Part shown: positions 1 through 6,869 of the stretch, in pieces
Position numbering within the stretch: position 1 is the first letter of the stretch
How the letters are laid out: every line of letters begins with the position of its first letter
DNA from: Bacteroidales bacterium
GTDB taxonomy: Bacteria; Bacteroidota; Bacteroidia; Bacteroidales; B18-G4
Assembly: GCA_023132505.1 (NCBI GenBank)
Contig: JAGLYE010000053.1
Location: 1-8,390 of the forward strand
Direction of reading: 5' to 3'
DNA: 8,390 bases
Made by a program: the position numbers and the translations under genes
Notes under the pieces: model-generated
Told to the model about the DNA's origin: nothing
Databases searched by the model: none
Seen by the model: only the letters and a program-made list of their open reading frames with translations

Positions 1-1655
1 TCCCTTGCAAAGAAACGGATGTCATAATTGTCGTCATTGAGTAGTTTCTCGAGGTACGGCAATGTTTCTTCGTCCTGTATCTGATTGGCAACTGCTGCTG
101 CATCACTCCTGATCCAACTGTGTTCATGTGAAAGGAGTGGGGTAAGGTATTGTGCTGTGCTGTCGGGATAGATCTTTGCCATGGCTTTAACAGCTGATAA
201 CCTTGCCCATGGCTCATTGTTCATGCTGCCATCAACCAGGATGCCCCATGCTTCCCTGGCCTGCATATTACCTAATACATCATATATAACAGCACGCGGG
301 AATGCATCTGTTTCAAATTGCAGTCTGCCGGTAAGTACCGGGATGATCTTTTCATCTCCCAGCATGGCCAGCGATCTGATGGCACATGTCCTGACATTTT
401 CCCATGGATGATCAAGCAATTCATACAAAGGTCTTATGGCTGAGGTATCTCCCATCTCACCAATCAGCCTGGCAGCGTTTTCCTGGTTTTCGGGATTATC
501 GCTTGTAAGGAAGGCAATCATTGGGGTAACCGACAGATCACCATATTTTTTAAGTTCATTGAATTTATACCACCGCACTTTCCATCCAATGGGCTCGTTG
601 AGCTCTTCCACTAATATCTCTATTTCCGCATGTCGCCTGCTCTCAGACAAAGGAAACACGCTTTTTTGACCCAGGTCGACCCAGATAAGGGAGATGGCCA
701 TGAGGATAATGGTATATATGGTGATCACAAGCGCAACTTCCCGCTTCTTTTCAGGCCTTTTCTTTCTTATCAAAAGCCACATGGGGAACTTGATGATCTT
801 TCTCATCCATTTCGGAATAGGAAAAAGAAAGGGAGTCCTGTTCCGGTATTGCTCATATTGCTCTCCATACTTTTCTTTCATCTTGAGTTCTTCGAGCATG
901 CACAGGCCGATGATGATCATGGTCATGAGCAGCCACGGGAGACTGGAAGCCATGCCCCACGACTTTTTCATCTGGTTGATCAGGGGTGCATATATTACAA
1001 GACCATAGGCCCAGATGATCCAGCCAAGGTATTGCGGGTGCCTGGAGATCCTGTATATCCATGAAGTTGCAACGCCTTGCTTCCCAAAGCGGGATTGTAT
1101 CCAAACCATCACCCCCCAGGTAAACAGGAATGCCCCGCAGCCCATGAAAAACCACCCCAGCTCAGGCTGGGCCCAGTAATCAAATTGTCGAAATACCCAC
1201 ATCAGGATCCAATAAGGGATATAGATTACATTCCCAAGGTCGAGCACCTGGAAGGAAATATCCCAGAAGGGAAGCCATCCCACCCTCAGCATCCCCAGCC
1301 CGGCCAGGAAGAACATACTCAATGCAAACTGACCGAAAACAGGCAAGAAAATAGTAAAGGCACCGGCCAGCGCCCAGCCCGATCTCTTGGTCACGAACCC
1401 AAGGATGATAAACGCAGCAATGAGGCCCAGACTGGCATAGCCTATCCACCTGAGGTGCAAGGCAGAAATGTAAAGCTCAGCCTTATAGGCATTGATCTCA
1501 TTGCCTGCATGGTCAAGGCCCGGAAAACCAACATTTTCCTGAAGTGCTGAATCAAGAAGACGCGGAAGCTCCGTAAAAGAAAACATTAATGCAACTGAAA
1601 AAATGATGGCGAGTAATAAAAGCAAAACTTGTTGCAGTATCCCGTAAGTTTTCAT
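1..1655 (-). CDS. Membrane methyltransferase (ICMT/PEMT-like) fused to C-terminal HEAT repeats; C-terminus beyond window
   Basis: Reading the minus strand from ATG at 1655 gives 551 uninterrupted codons to the window edge, so the gene is partial at its C-terminus. Residues 10-27 form a hydrophobic segment, followed by a polar loop (28-65) and several further membrane spans to about 250. Residues 202-209 read RISRHPQY, followed by LGW, and Glu255-Glu256 lie in an LEELKMKEKYG stretch that leads to a YRNRTPFLFP segment. This R-HP-Y ... EE ... Y arrangement is the SAM/acceptor-binding core of isoprenylcysteine carboxyl methyltransferase and phospholipid methyltransferase families. Another span lies at about 305-325. 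From about 338 onward, helical pairs of 30-35 residues recur with PW.NVR.CAIRSL, PWARLSAVKAM and SWIRSDAAAV cores, typical of HEAT repeats. SAM-dependent methylation in the inner membrane is inferred and the acceptor is unknown. The HEAT part is probably a protein-binding scaffold. No strong ribosome binding site is seen; the start is chosen because MKTYG directly precedes the first span. Confidence 0.85.
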   Translation of the reverse strand, partial: MKTYGILQQVLLLLLAIIFSVALMFSFTELPRLLDSALQENVGFPGLDHAGNEINAYKAELYISALHLRWIGYASLGLIAAFIILGFVTKRSGWALAGAFTIFLPVFGQFALSMFFLAGLGMLRVGWLPFWDISFQVLDLGNVIYIPYWILMWVFRQFDYWAQPELGWFFMGCGAFLFTWGVMVWIQSRFGKQGVATSWIYRISRHPQYLGWIIWAYGLVIYAPLINQMKKSWGMASSLPWLLMTMIIIGLCMLEELKMKEKYGEQYEQYRNRTPFLFPIPKWMRKIIKFPMWLLIRKKRPEKKREVALVITIYTIILMAISLIWVDLGQKSVFPLSESRRHAEIEILVEELNEPIGWKVRWYKFNELKKYGDLSVTPMIAFLTSDNPENQENAARLIGEMGDTSAIRPLYELLDHPWENVRTCAIRSLAMLGDEKIIPVLTGRLQFETDAFPRAVIYDVLGNMQAREAWGILVDGSMNNEPWARLSAVKAMAKIYPDSTAQYLTPLLSHEHSWIRSDAAAVANQIQDEETLPYLEKLLNDDNYDIRFFAR

Positions 1656-1714
1656 GCTCTTATGGTTTTATAAATAACTCTTTAAGATATTGTTTATTAT
1701 TGTATATCTGTTAA

Positions 1715-1736
1715 GAACCGTTAAAAAAAACGGTTC
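1715..1736. promoter_or_regulatory. Perfect 8-bp inverted repeat in the divergent promoter gap
   Basis: GAACCGTT at 1715-1722 and AACGGTTC at 1729-1736 are exact reverse complements separated by six A residues. The dyad lies midway between two divergent start codons (1655 minus, 1772 plus) and upstream of the candidate -7 element at 1749. That position suits an operator for a dimeric repressor. It could also form a hairpin if transcripts cross it, but neither side carries a convincing terminator T-tract. The function is inferred only from position and symmetry. Confidence 0.4.
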
Positions 1737-1748
1737 CTTCCAAATTGC

Positions 1749-1756
1749 TACATTTG
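1749..1756 (+). promoter_or_regulatory. Bacteroidetes-type -7 element (TACATTTG) for the TPR membrane protein
   Basis: TACATTTG matches TAnnTTTG exactly and ends 15 nt before the ATG at 1772, so the transcript leader would be very short. No clear TTTG/TTG -33 element is seen at the usual spacing. If this is the real promoter, the upstream in-frame TTG at 1745 cannot be the start codon. Confidence 0.45.
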
Positions 1757-1771
1757 TATGATGACCGGCAT

Positions 1772-3688
1772 ATGAAATTTCCACAAAAAAATATATCCGG
1801 CAATAATAATTTGCAGTGGATAGGGTATATAACGGCAATATTGTTGCTAAGCCTGATCCTCTATTTCCCTGTTACAACTTTCGGATGGATCACGGGTTTG
1901 GACCAGGACCTGGTCATTGACAATAGCATGATCTACCATCTGAATTCCAACAATGTGCTTGAAATGTTCCTTTCTGCAACTGCCGGCAGGTACCAGCCCT
2001 TAACATTTTTATCGTATTCACTGGATATTGCTCTTGCCCCCGGATCAGTTATTAAGACGATGCATATTGTTAACCTCATACTGCATCTGCTTAATATACT
2101 GTTGTTATTCAGGATCATGCAACTGTTAAGTAAAAAACAGATAATTGTTGTTTCCGCTACGTTATTATTTGCCATTCATCCTATGAATGTGGAAGCGGTA
2201 GCATGGATATCCTCAAGAAGTCAAATACTCTGCGCTTTCTTTTTTATGGCGGGATTGCTTGCCTACATTTATTATACAAGGCATGAGACCAGGAAGGGCC
2301 TCTATTTCTTATGTGCGGCATTCTTCATCATGGCCCTGCTATCCAATCCTGTTGCAGTGGTATTCCCGCTTGCACTCTTGTTGATCGATTATTTGCAAAA
2401 CAGAAAGCTGAAAGATGCAATAGCTGCTAAGAGTTTCTTCATAGCAGTGAGTATTATTTTTATTCTCATATCTGTCTTCACTACAGAAAGCCCTGATATA
2501 ATGATGGCTGATCCCGGCATTGGTGAAAGCGTATTATTAATTGTTTATTCCATACCGCTGGTTATATCAAAGTTCTTTGTCCCGTTGGGAATTGCAGCTT
2601 TTCATCCTGCACCGGATCAGATACTGCTGTGGTTAATAGCTTTGTTCTTTGTTGTTGCTATATTGCTGGCTTCGATTTTTTGGTATTTCCGCAGGGATAA
2701 GACTATAGTAAGCGGCTTGTTTTTTTTCCTGGGGGGGATTATTGCTACCTTCCTCTTGTCGCCCGGAGGCCATAATTTATATAGTGAGAATGAAACTTAC
2801 CTACCTTACCTGGGATTGTTTGGCCTGATGGGAGTTGTGATTTTTCGCTTGTATACCATATTGCGTCACAGGAAGATCCTTTTATTATTTTTTATGCTGT
2901 TAACGGGAGCCTGGATACTTTGCTCCGGCCTGATAAATTCGGAACGACTTGCTGATTGGCAAAACAGTGGACGTGTCTGGACAAGGGTTATAGAGTTATA
3001 TCCCGGTGACTATTATGCATTTTACCTGCGCGGTGATTACTGGGCCATGAATGGCGAGTTTGACAAGGCTAAGTTTGATTACAATCAGTGTATCTGCAAT
3101 AATGATCATGCCTATAAGGCTATTAACAACCTGGGACTGATCTACCTTGAAGAGAAAGCCCCCAGGCTCGCCCTTGATGAGTTTAGCAAGGCCATAGAGA
3201 TCAATGGCTCATTTTATAAGGCATACCTGAATAAGGGGCTGACCTATATGCGTATTGGCCGGAATGATCTGGCCATGGGAAACATGGATAAAGCTATTGA
3301 GTTGAATCCGGAAGAACCGCTGGCATATTATAACCGTGGATTGATCTACGAAAGAAAAAGTTCTATTGAGGATGCCATTGCTGAATTTTCGAAAGCCATC
3401 CGCCTTGACCCTTACAGGTTCATCTTTTATAAAGACAGGGGAAAGGCATATATATGGATGCAAAAGTTCCCTAATGCTGAGCTGGATTATTCAAAGGCGA
3501 TCGAACTGGATCCCTCAGATGCAGAAATGTGGTTCAGACGATCCATGGCGCGGGCATCAATGGATAATTTTGAGGGTGCACTGGAAGACGCCTTTATGGC
3601 AGAGAAGTTAGGATACCCGGTGCCGGAGGATTATATCAAAGGTTTGACAGTGCAGATACTGAAAGCTGATTCTGTGATTTTTGAATAA
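1772..3688 (+). CDS. TMTC-like GT-C membrane protein with C-terminal TPR repeats
   Basis: This is a 638-residue protein starting at ATG 1772. An in-frame TTG at 1745 would add nine residues but overlaps the candidate promoter. The N-terminal two thirds (about 17-390) has around ten hydrophobic spans. The first loop carries acidic D44-Q-D46 and D50-N51, then R73-Y-Q-P-L and the H-x-x-N-x-x-x-H pattern MHIVNLILH. Further on are HPMNVEAVAW (136-145) and SENETYLPYLGL (338-349). This motif order matches eukaryotic and bacterial TMTC-type proteins, which are GT-C-fold O-mannosyltransferase relatives. Residues from about 414 to 617 form six 34-residue TPR units with the usual Y-G-Y-A-P spacing, for example AYYNRGLIYERKSSIEDAIA. 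A likely role is transfer of a lipid-linked sugar to an extracytoplasmic acceptor, with TPRs positioning the protein partner. Donor and acceptor are unknown. The gene is monocistronic, with divergent and convergent neighbours. Confidence 0.8.
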   Translation: MKFPQKNISGNNNLQWIGYITAILLLSLILYFPVTTFGWITGLDQDLVIDNSMIYHLNSNNVLEMFLSATAGRYQPLTFLSYSLDIALAPGSVIKTMHIVNLILHLLNILLLFRIMQLLSKKQIIVVSATLLFAIHPMNVEAVAWISSRSQILCAFFFMAGLLAYIYYTRHETRKGLYFLCAAFFIMALLSNPVAVVFPLALLLIDYLQNRKLKDAIAAKSFFIAVSIIFILISVFTTESPDIMMADPGIGESVLLIVYSIPLVISKFFVPLGIAAFHPAPDQILLWLIALFFVVAILLASIFWYFRRDKTIVSGLFFFLGGIIATFLLSPGGHNLYSENETYLPYLGLFGLMGVVIFRLYTILRHRKILLLFFMLLTGAWILCSGLINSERLADWQNSGRVWTRVIELYPGDYYAFYLRGDYWAMNGEFDKAKFDYNQCICNNDHAYKAINNLGLIYLEEKAPRLALDEFSKAIEINGSFYKAYLNKGLTYMRIGRNDLAMGNMDKAIELNPEEPLAYYNRGLIYERKSSIEDAIAEFSKAIRLDPYRFIFYKDRGKAYIWMQKFPNAELDYSKAIELDPSDAEMWFRRSMARASMDNFEGALEDAFMAEKLGYPVPEDYIKGLTVQILKADSVIFE

Positions 3689-3713
3689 AAAAAAACCCCC
3701 GAGTACTCGGGGG
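3687..3713 (-). terminator. Intrinsic terminator of the cold-shock gene, possibly bidirectional
   Basis: The 18-nt palindrome CCCCCGAGTACTCGGGGG (3696-3713) is followed, on the minus strand, by nine T residues (complement of A at 3687-3695). This GC-rich stem plus U-tract is a textbook Rho-independent terminator for the minus-strand gene ending at 3746. Read on the plus strand, the same stem starts eight bases after the upstream stop codon but is followed only by CAAATCTTT, so termination of the TPR gene there would be weaker. Confidence 0.85.
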
Positions 3714-3745
3714 CAAATCTTTCAACGTAATGTTTATATTAAACC

Positions 3746-3937
3746 TTATGAGAGTTTAACATTCACTGCATTAAGACCTTTTCGTCCTTCTGTTAATTCG
3801 AAGGTTACTTCATCATTTTCTTTGACCTCATCTATGAGACCTGTTACGTGGACAAAATATTCATTGTCCGATTCTTCGTCTTTAATAAAACCAAATCCCT
3901 TGGCGTTGTTAAAGAATTTTACTGTTCCTTTATTCAT
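3746..3937 (-). CDS. Cold-shock domain protein (Csp family)
   Basis: This is a 63-residue single-domain protein of usual length for the family (about 65-70). The RNP1 motif KGFGFI is at 13-18 and the RNP2-like motif YFVHV at 27-31, and the domain ends in GLNAVNVKL. These are the nucleic-acid-binding strands of the OB-fold cold-shock domain. The tryptophan of E. coli CspA in strand 1 is replaced by Phe (VKFFN), a common substitution. Csp proteins bind single-stranded RNA and act as RNA chaperones in the cytoplasm. The gene stands alone, with its own -7 element upstream and a strong terminator downstream. Its 5' leader seems short (about 20 nt), so the long thermosensing leader known from E. 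coli cspA is not evident. Whether cold actually induces it cannot be judged from sequence. Confidence 0.95.
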   Translation of the reverse strand: MNKGTVKFFNNAKGFGFIKDEESDNEYFVHVTGLIDEVKENDEVTFELTEGRKGLNAVNVKLS

Positions 3938-3959
3938 TGTATTTTATTATAAATTTCTG

Positions 3960-3967
3960 CAAAAGTA
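3960..3967 (-). promoter_or_regulatory. Bacteroidetes-type -7 element (TACTTTTG) for the cold-shock gene
   Basis: On the minus strand the sequence reads TACTTTTG, an exact TAnnTTTG match, 22 nt before the ATG at 3937. No good -33 TTTG is visible at the expected distance. The region is AT-rich, so a chance match is possible. Confidence 0.45.
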
Positions 3968-4007
3968 CACTAATTATATTAACTTACACGTTTTTTGATC
4001 TTTTTTT

Positions 4008-4015
4008 TATTTTTG
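4008..4015 (+). promoter_or_regulatory. Bacteroidetes-type -7 element (TATTTTTG) for the DUF481-like gene
   Basis: TATTTTTG fits TAnnTTTG and lies 47 nt before the ATG at 4063. It sits in a T-rich stretch (3991-4014), which raises the chance of a fortuitous match. The implied leader of about 40 nt would contain the small CCGGT/ACCGG dyad at 4041-4056. Confidence 0.35.
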
Positions 4016-4040
4016 ATGGCCTAAATAAGAAGCTTTTACA

Positions 4041-4056
4041 CCGGTAAAATGACCGG
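4041..4056 (+). promoter_or_regulatory. Short dyad just upstream of the DUF481-like start
   Basis: CCGGT (4041-4045) and ACCGG (4052-4056) are reverse complements separated by AAAATG and end six bases before the ATG at 4063. The symmetry is exact but only five base pairs long. In RNA it would form a small hairpin over the ribosome entry zone; in DNA it could be a protein half-site pair. Either reading is speculative. Confidence 0.2.
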
Positions 4057-4062
4057 ATCAAT

Positions 4063-5106
4063 ATGAAAAAAACATTACAGAAGAATATAATCAATATCTC
4101 GTTTATCCTGTCTTTTATTCTTCTGCCATTGTTATCATTTGCTGGCCCTAAAACAGATACTGTATATCTATATAATGGTGACAGGATCACCGGGGAGGTC
4201 AAACGTTTTGAATATGGTATCCTGGTCTTCAAAACTGACGGGATGGGCACTTTGAACATAGAATATGACCGCATCAGGACCGTTTATTCAAAACAGAAGT
4301 TTACGATACTGCTGGCCAATGGATTGAGGTTTTTCGGGTCTATTGATACTTCCCATACAAGTGGACATGTGAATATTCATTCCGGAAGTTTCCGAATCCC
4401 TGAACCTATTTCTGCCATCGTGGAAATATTTCCCGTAAAAAATGTTTTCTGGAAACGGCTTGATGGAGCCATAGACCTGGGCTATTCCTATACAAAAGCA
4501 AGCACCATCTCAAAACTGAACTTTTCGGGGAATGTGGATTACAGGGTACAAAAATCATTTTCCCAGATTAAGATAAGCTCAACTTTTACCGATCAAAAAG
4601 ATAGAGACAGGATACGCAAACAAGATTACTATATTTCCCACCGCCGGTTTTTTAAGCGCAGGTGGTTTGCAGGTGCTTTGCTGGGGATGCAGCAAAACAC
4701 GGAGTTAGGTAATAACCACAGGATATACTTTGGCCTTGGCCTTGGTAATGACGTTGTTCATAGCAATTCACAGGTCCTGTCAGGAGCAATGGGGCTTTTG
4801 CTTGTTACAGAAAAGTCAGAAGCCGATTCTACCATTCAAAGTATAGAAGGAATGATGCAATGGAATTACAGGGTATTCAAATTCAATAAGCCTGAAATTG
4901 AACTTACCTCTTTCTTTAATGCTTATCCAAGTTTTACTACATGGGGAAGGGTAAGGCTTGAGTTTGAGATCAAGGCCAGGATCGAGCTGTTCAATGATTT
5001 TTATTTTGGGTTGAGCCTCTACGACAACTATGACAGCCAGCCCCTGGATAATACCGCAGCAACAAACGATTGGGGGATCACTACTTCAATTGGATACTCC
5101 TGGTAG
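4063..5106 (+). CDS. DUF481-type probable outer-membrane beta-barrel protein
   Basis: This 347-residue protein has a clear signal peptide: KK at 2-3, a hydrophobic core at about 12-25, and a likely cleavage after SFA27. Residues 33-75 contain LYNGDRITGEVKRF...GILVFKTD...IEYDRIRTV, and residues about 78-92 hold a related NGLRFFGSI stretch. These NGD-x-hydrophobic-TG beta units commonly precede DUF481 barrels. From about 130 to the end, alternating amphipathic strands predominate, with FFNAYPSFTTWGRVRLEFE and SLYDNYDSQPLDN near the C-terminus, and the chain ends in aromatic Trp. A terminal aromatic residue is the usual insertion signal of outer-membrane barrels. DUF481 proteins include the salt-induced YdiY of E. 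coli; the molecular role is unknown. Location in the outer membrane is inferred. No partner gene is adjacent on the same strand. Confidence 0.75.
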   Translation: MKKTLQKNIINISFILSFILLPLLSFAGPKTDTVYLYNGDRITGEVKRFEYGILVFKTDGMGTLNIEYDRIRTVYSKQKFTILLANGLRFFGSIDTSHTSGHVNIHSGSFRIPEPISAIVEIFPVKNVFWKRLDGAIDLGYSYTKASTISKLNFSGNVDYRVQKSFSQIKISSTFTDQKDRDRIRKQDYYISHRRFFKRRWFAGALLGMQQNTELGNNHRIYFGLGLGNDVVHSNSQVLSGAMGLLLVTEKSEADSTIQSIEGMMQWNYRVFKFNKPEIELTSFFNAYPSFTTWGRVRLEFEIKARIELFNDFYFGLSLYDNYDSQPLDNTAATNDWGITTSIGYSW

Positions 5107-5113
5107 ATAATGG

Positions 5114-5146
5114 GTGTTGAGTGTTGAGTGTTGAGTGTTGAGTGTT
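5114..5146. repeat. GTGTTGA heptamer tandem array (4 full units plus 5 nt)
   Basis: GTGTTGA is repeated without error at 5114-5120, 5121-5127, 5128-5134 and 5135-5141, with a partial GTGTT at 5142-5146. It begins eight bases after the stop codon of the DUF481-like gene and runs directly into the palindromic element. One further near unit (TGGGTGTTGA) lies on the far side at 5209-5218. Confidence 0.95.
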
Positions 5147-5203
5147 CCACCTTCGCCAAGGCTTGTGCCTCCGCTAAAGCTACGGCGACACGCGGACGGT
5201 GGA
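5142..5203. repeat. Dispersed partly palindromic repeat element, copy 1
   Basis: The element is bounded by TCCACC (5146-5151) and GGTGGA (5198-5203), an exact terminal inverted repeat. Inside, TTCGCCAAGGCT (5152-5163) and TCCGCTAAAGCT (5170-5181) match at 9 of 12 positions as an imperfect direct repeat, and AGGC-TTGT-GCCT can form a small hairpin. Positions 5142-5163 are identical over 22 nt to 8362-8383 at the right edge of the window. It sits between two convergent genes. No coding potential is evident. It may be a REP/MITE-like element, but no transposase is present in the window. Confidence 0.75.
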
Positions 5204-5232
5204 CAAAGTGGGTGTTGAATGGAATGGTACAT

Positions 5233-5267
5233 TGTAAACTGTAAATTGTAAACTGTAAACTGTAAAC
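5233..5267. repeat. TGTAAAC heptamer tandem array (5 units)
   Basis: Five consecutive heptamers occupy 5233-5267: TGTAAAC, TGTAAAT, TGTAAAC, TGTAAAC, TGTAAAC. Only the second unit deviates, by one base. The array lies 15 nt downstream of the stop codon of the minus-strand gene (5283) and 65 nt from the end of the GTGTTGA array's spacer element. The sequence differs from the first array, but the period of seven is the same. Confidence 0.95.
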
Positions 5268-5282
5268 CTTTCCCTTTAATTG

Positions 5283-6706
5283 TTATTTTTTATTGGAAAC
5301 TGCATATTTGCTTTCACCTGCCTGCAGCTTCTGTCTGAAAAGCATAGTCCTTTCAATAGATCCCGGTTGCCGGTAGGTAAAATATGCATAGCCATTTCTC
5401 ACCAGTATCTTTTTAACAAAGAGATAATATAAAATATTTGCCGGGCCCAGAATCCCGGTTTTAATGTTTAAGGGGTGCAGACTGGCCCTGTTGGAATGAA
5501 TAAATACGGTGTAATACTCATCCCTGATCTCATCTTTCAGGATCATTTCTTCCCAGTCATTCTTTTTATGGTAATCAATGGGTGTTGTAGCTTCAAGTTC
5601 ACCATAGGGTGTTAAAAATTCAATCTGGGATTCAGGATGATTGAAGATGATCATTTGCTTACCCGATTTAAACAGGGGCGCATAAAGAGGGGTATAAACG
5701 ATCTTTTTCAGATAATGTGCTTCAATGGAAATATCCCGGCTTCTGTCTAAAGCCTCTATTTGAGCGTCTATGCTTGCTGATGTTCCCATCAGCAATAAGG
5801 CAAACTCCAGATCATCATTTCTAAAGCTGCCCAGCAGGCCATGGTGTCCAGGGTTTTCTTTGAGTATCCCGAGCTTTTTACTGTCGTATACCTCCCTGAA
5901 TGTAACATATGCATCTGCAATTGAATCATACCTGATGTACTCAATAACCTGGTCGTGCATCCTTCTGATGCCGAAATAATAGTTATCATTATGATATGCT
6001 GCAAATGCCCTGGCGACCAGTCTGAAGATCCTGATGTCGGCAGGATATATCAGATTTAGTCCGGTGCCCGTAAACTGTACCTGGTAAGCACTGTCCTTCG
6101 CCACATAATGGATGTTGTCGAGGCAGTCGTGATGCAGATTGGCAGCCTTGCCGGGCAATTCGGCTAATATAGCAAGGGTATCGTTCATGGTGGATAGCAG
6201 CACCAGTTCTGCCCGTTTAAGCCTGTTCCTGAAAATAAGCAACATCAGCCCGTTTTCATGAAATTCGAAGTCAAGAACAGAATAGGATTCATTTTTGAAG
6301 ATCAATTCGGCCTTCTTGTCTGTGATGGTCACACCTTCAAGCATTTCCGCTGAGAAATTCAAACCAAGCATCAAAGTTTCTTCTTTGAGGCTTTCTGTAA
6401 CCGTGAAGAACCTGTCTTCGAAGCCAATATGTGTTACCTTTAAGGTGATCGGAAAATCTGCGATGCTTAAACGGAACGAACCATCGGGCCCGGAGATGGT
6501 GCCAAAAGAAGTTCCTTCTATCAATACATGTGCTCCGGGGAGTACTATTTCTGTTTCCTTTTCAAAAATGATCCCTTGGATTATATGCCTTTCCTTTGCT
6601 GGGAGAAGGATCTTTCAGGTATGAGGGAGCATAAAACAAATAAAGTCACCAATATAGCATTACTAATCAACGACAGCAGTTTGATCATGCTTGTAAATAA
6701 CTTCAT
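5283..6706 (-). pseudogene. Secreted protein with carboxypeptidase-regulatory-like domain, frameshifted after the signal peptide
   Basis: A minus-strand ATG at 6706 opens a 41-codon frame beginning MKLFTSMIKLL, with a hydrophobic core to about residue 30 and a likely signal peptidase I site at SFS-QQ. That frame ends at TAA 6583-6581. The continuation lies in another frame: after GMI-like codons it reads IIQGIIFEKE, then LPGAHVLIEGTSFGTISG and DGSFRLSI, the hallmark strands of the CarboxypepD_reg-like beta-sandwich, through VTHIGFEDRFF. About 330 further residues follow, rich in beta-type segments and unrecognised, ending at the stop at 5283. The downstream frame alone has only a TTG (6524) in the middle of the domain as start, so it cannot be a complete gene. 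Removing two bases in the ATATA run (about 6583-6587) gives KGIIQG and one 473-residue protein. The break may be a true mutation or a sequence error. If intact, it would be periplasmic or surface-exposed, with unknown function. Confidence 0.75.
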
Positions 6707-6833
6707 GTCAGATCAGTTTTGGTGTCCCTTCAACATTTCTCCGGCTACGCACATAAAAATACACAAAAAGCATGCTAAACTCAATTAAAAGTTTACCAAC
6801 GGCATGTTTCGTTATATGCATACCATTTTTTCA

Positions 6834-6841
6834 TATTTTTG
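6834..6841 (+). promoter_or_regulatory. Bacteroidetes-type -7 element (TATTTTTG) for the GT-C glycosyltransferase gene
   Basis: TATTTTTG fits TAnnTTTG and ends 28 nt before the ATG at 6870. A weak TTTC occurs about 23 nt upstream (6807-6810), where a -33 TTTG might be expected. The rest of the 163-bp divergent gap (6707-6869) shows no ORF or clear dyad. Confidence 0.45.
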
Positions 6842-6869
6842 AATAAATAATTATTCATTGGACTTCAAA

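Noticed and set aside
181..1550. Several plus-strand open frames and two short minus-strand frames (853-1155, 1180-1449) in the left 1.6 kb
   Set aside because: They overlap the long minus-strand frame from 1655, which encodes recognisable methyltransferase and HEAT sequence throughout; the others have low-complexity, unrecognisable translations.
1745..1771. TTG at 1745 as the start of the TPR membrane protein
   Set aside because: It overlaps the TACATTTG promoter element, and ATG 1772 directly precedes a normal N-terminus and first membrane span.
5114..5146. Heptamer array as a phase-variation switch for a neighbouring gene
   Set aside because: It lies outside any reading frame and between two convergent 3' ends, so unit number cannot shift a frame or a promoter spacing here.
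5114..5267. CRISPR-like array
   Set aside because: Units are seven bases with no spacers; these are simple tandem repeats.
6575..6600. Programmed -1 ribosomal frameshift joining the signal peptide to the body
   Set aside because: No X-XXY-YYZ slippery heptamer or clear downstream pseudoknot is seen near the junction; a two-base expansion in ATATA explains it more simply.
6528..6788. 86-codon plus-strand frame
   Set aside because: It is antisense to the signal peptide and first domain of the frameshifted secreted protein, with no independent support.
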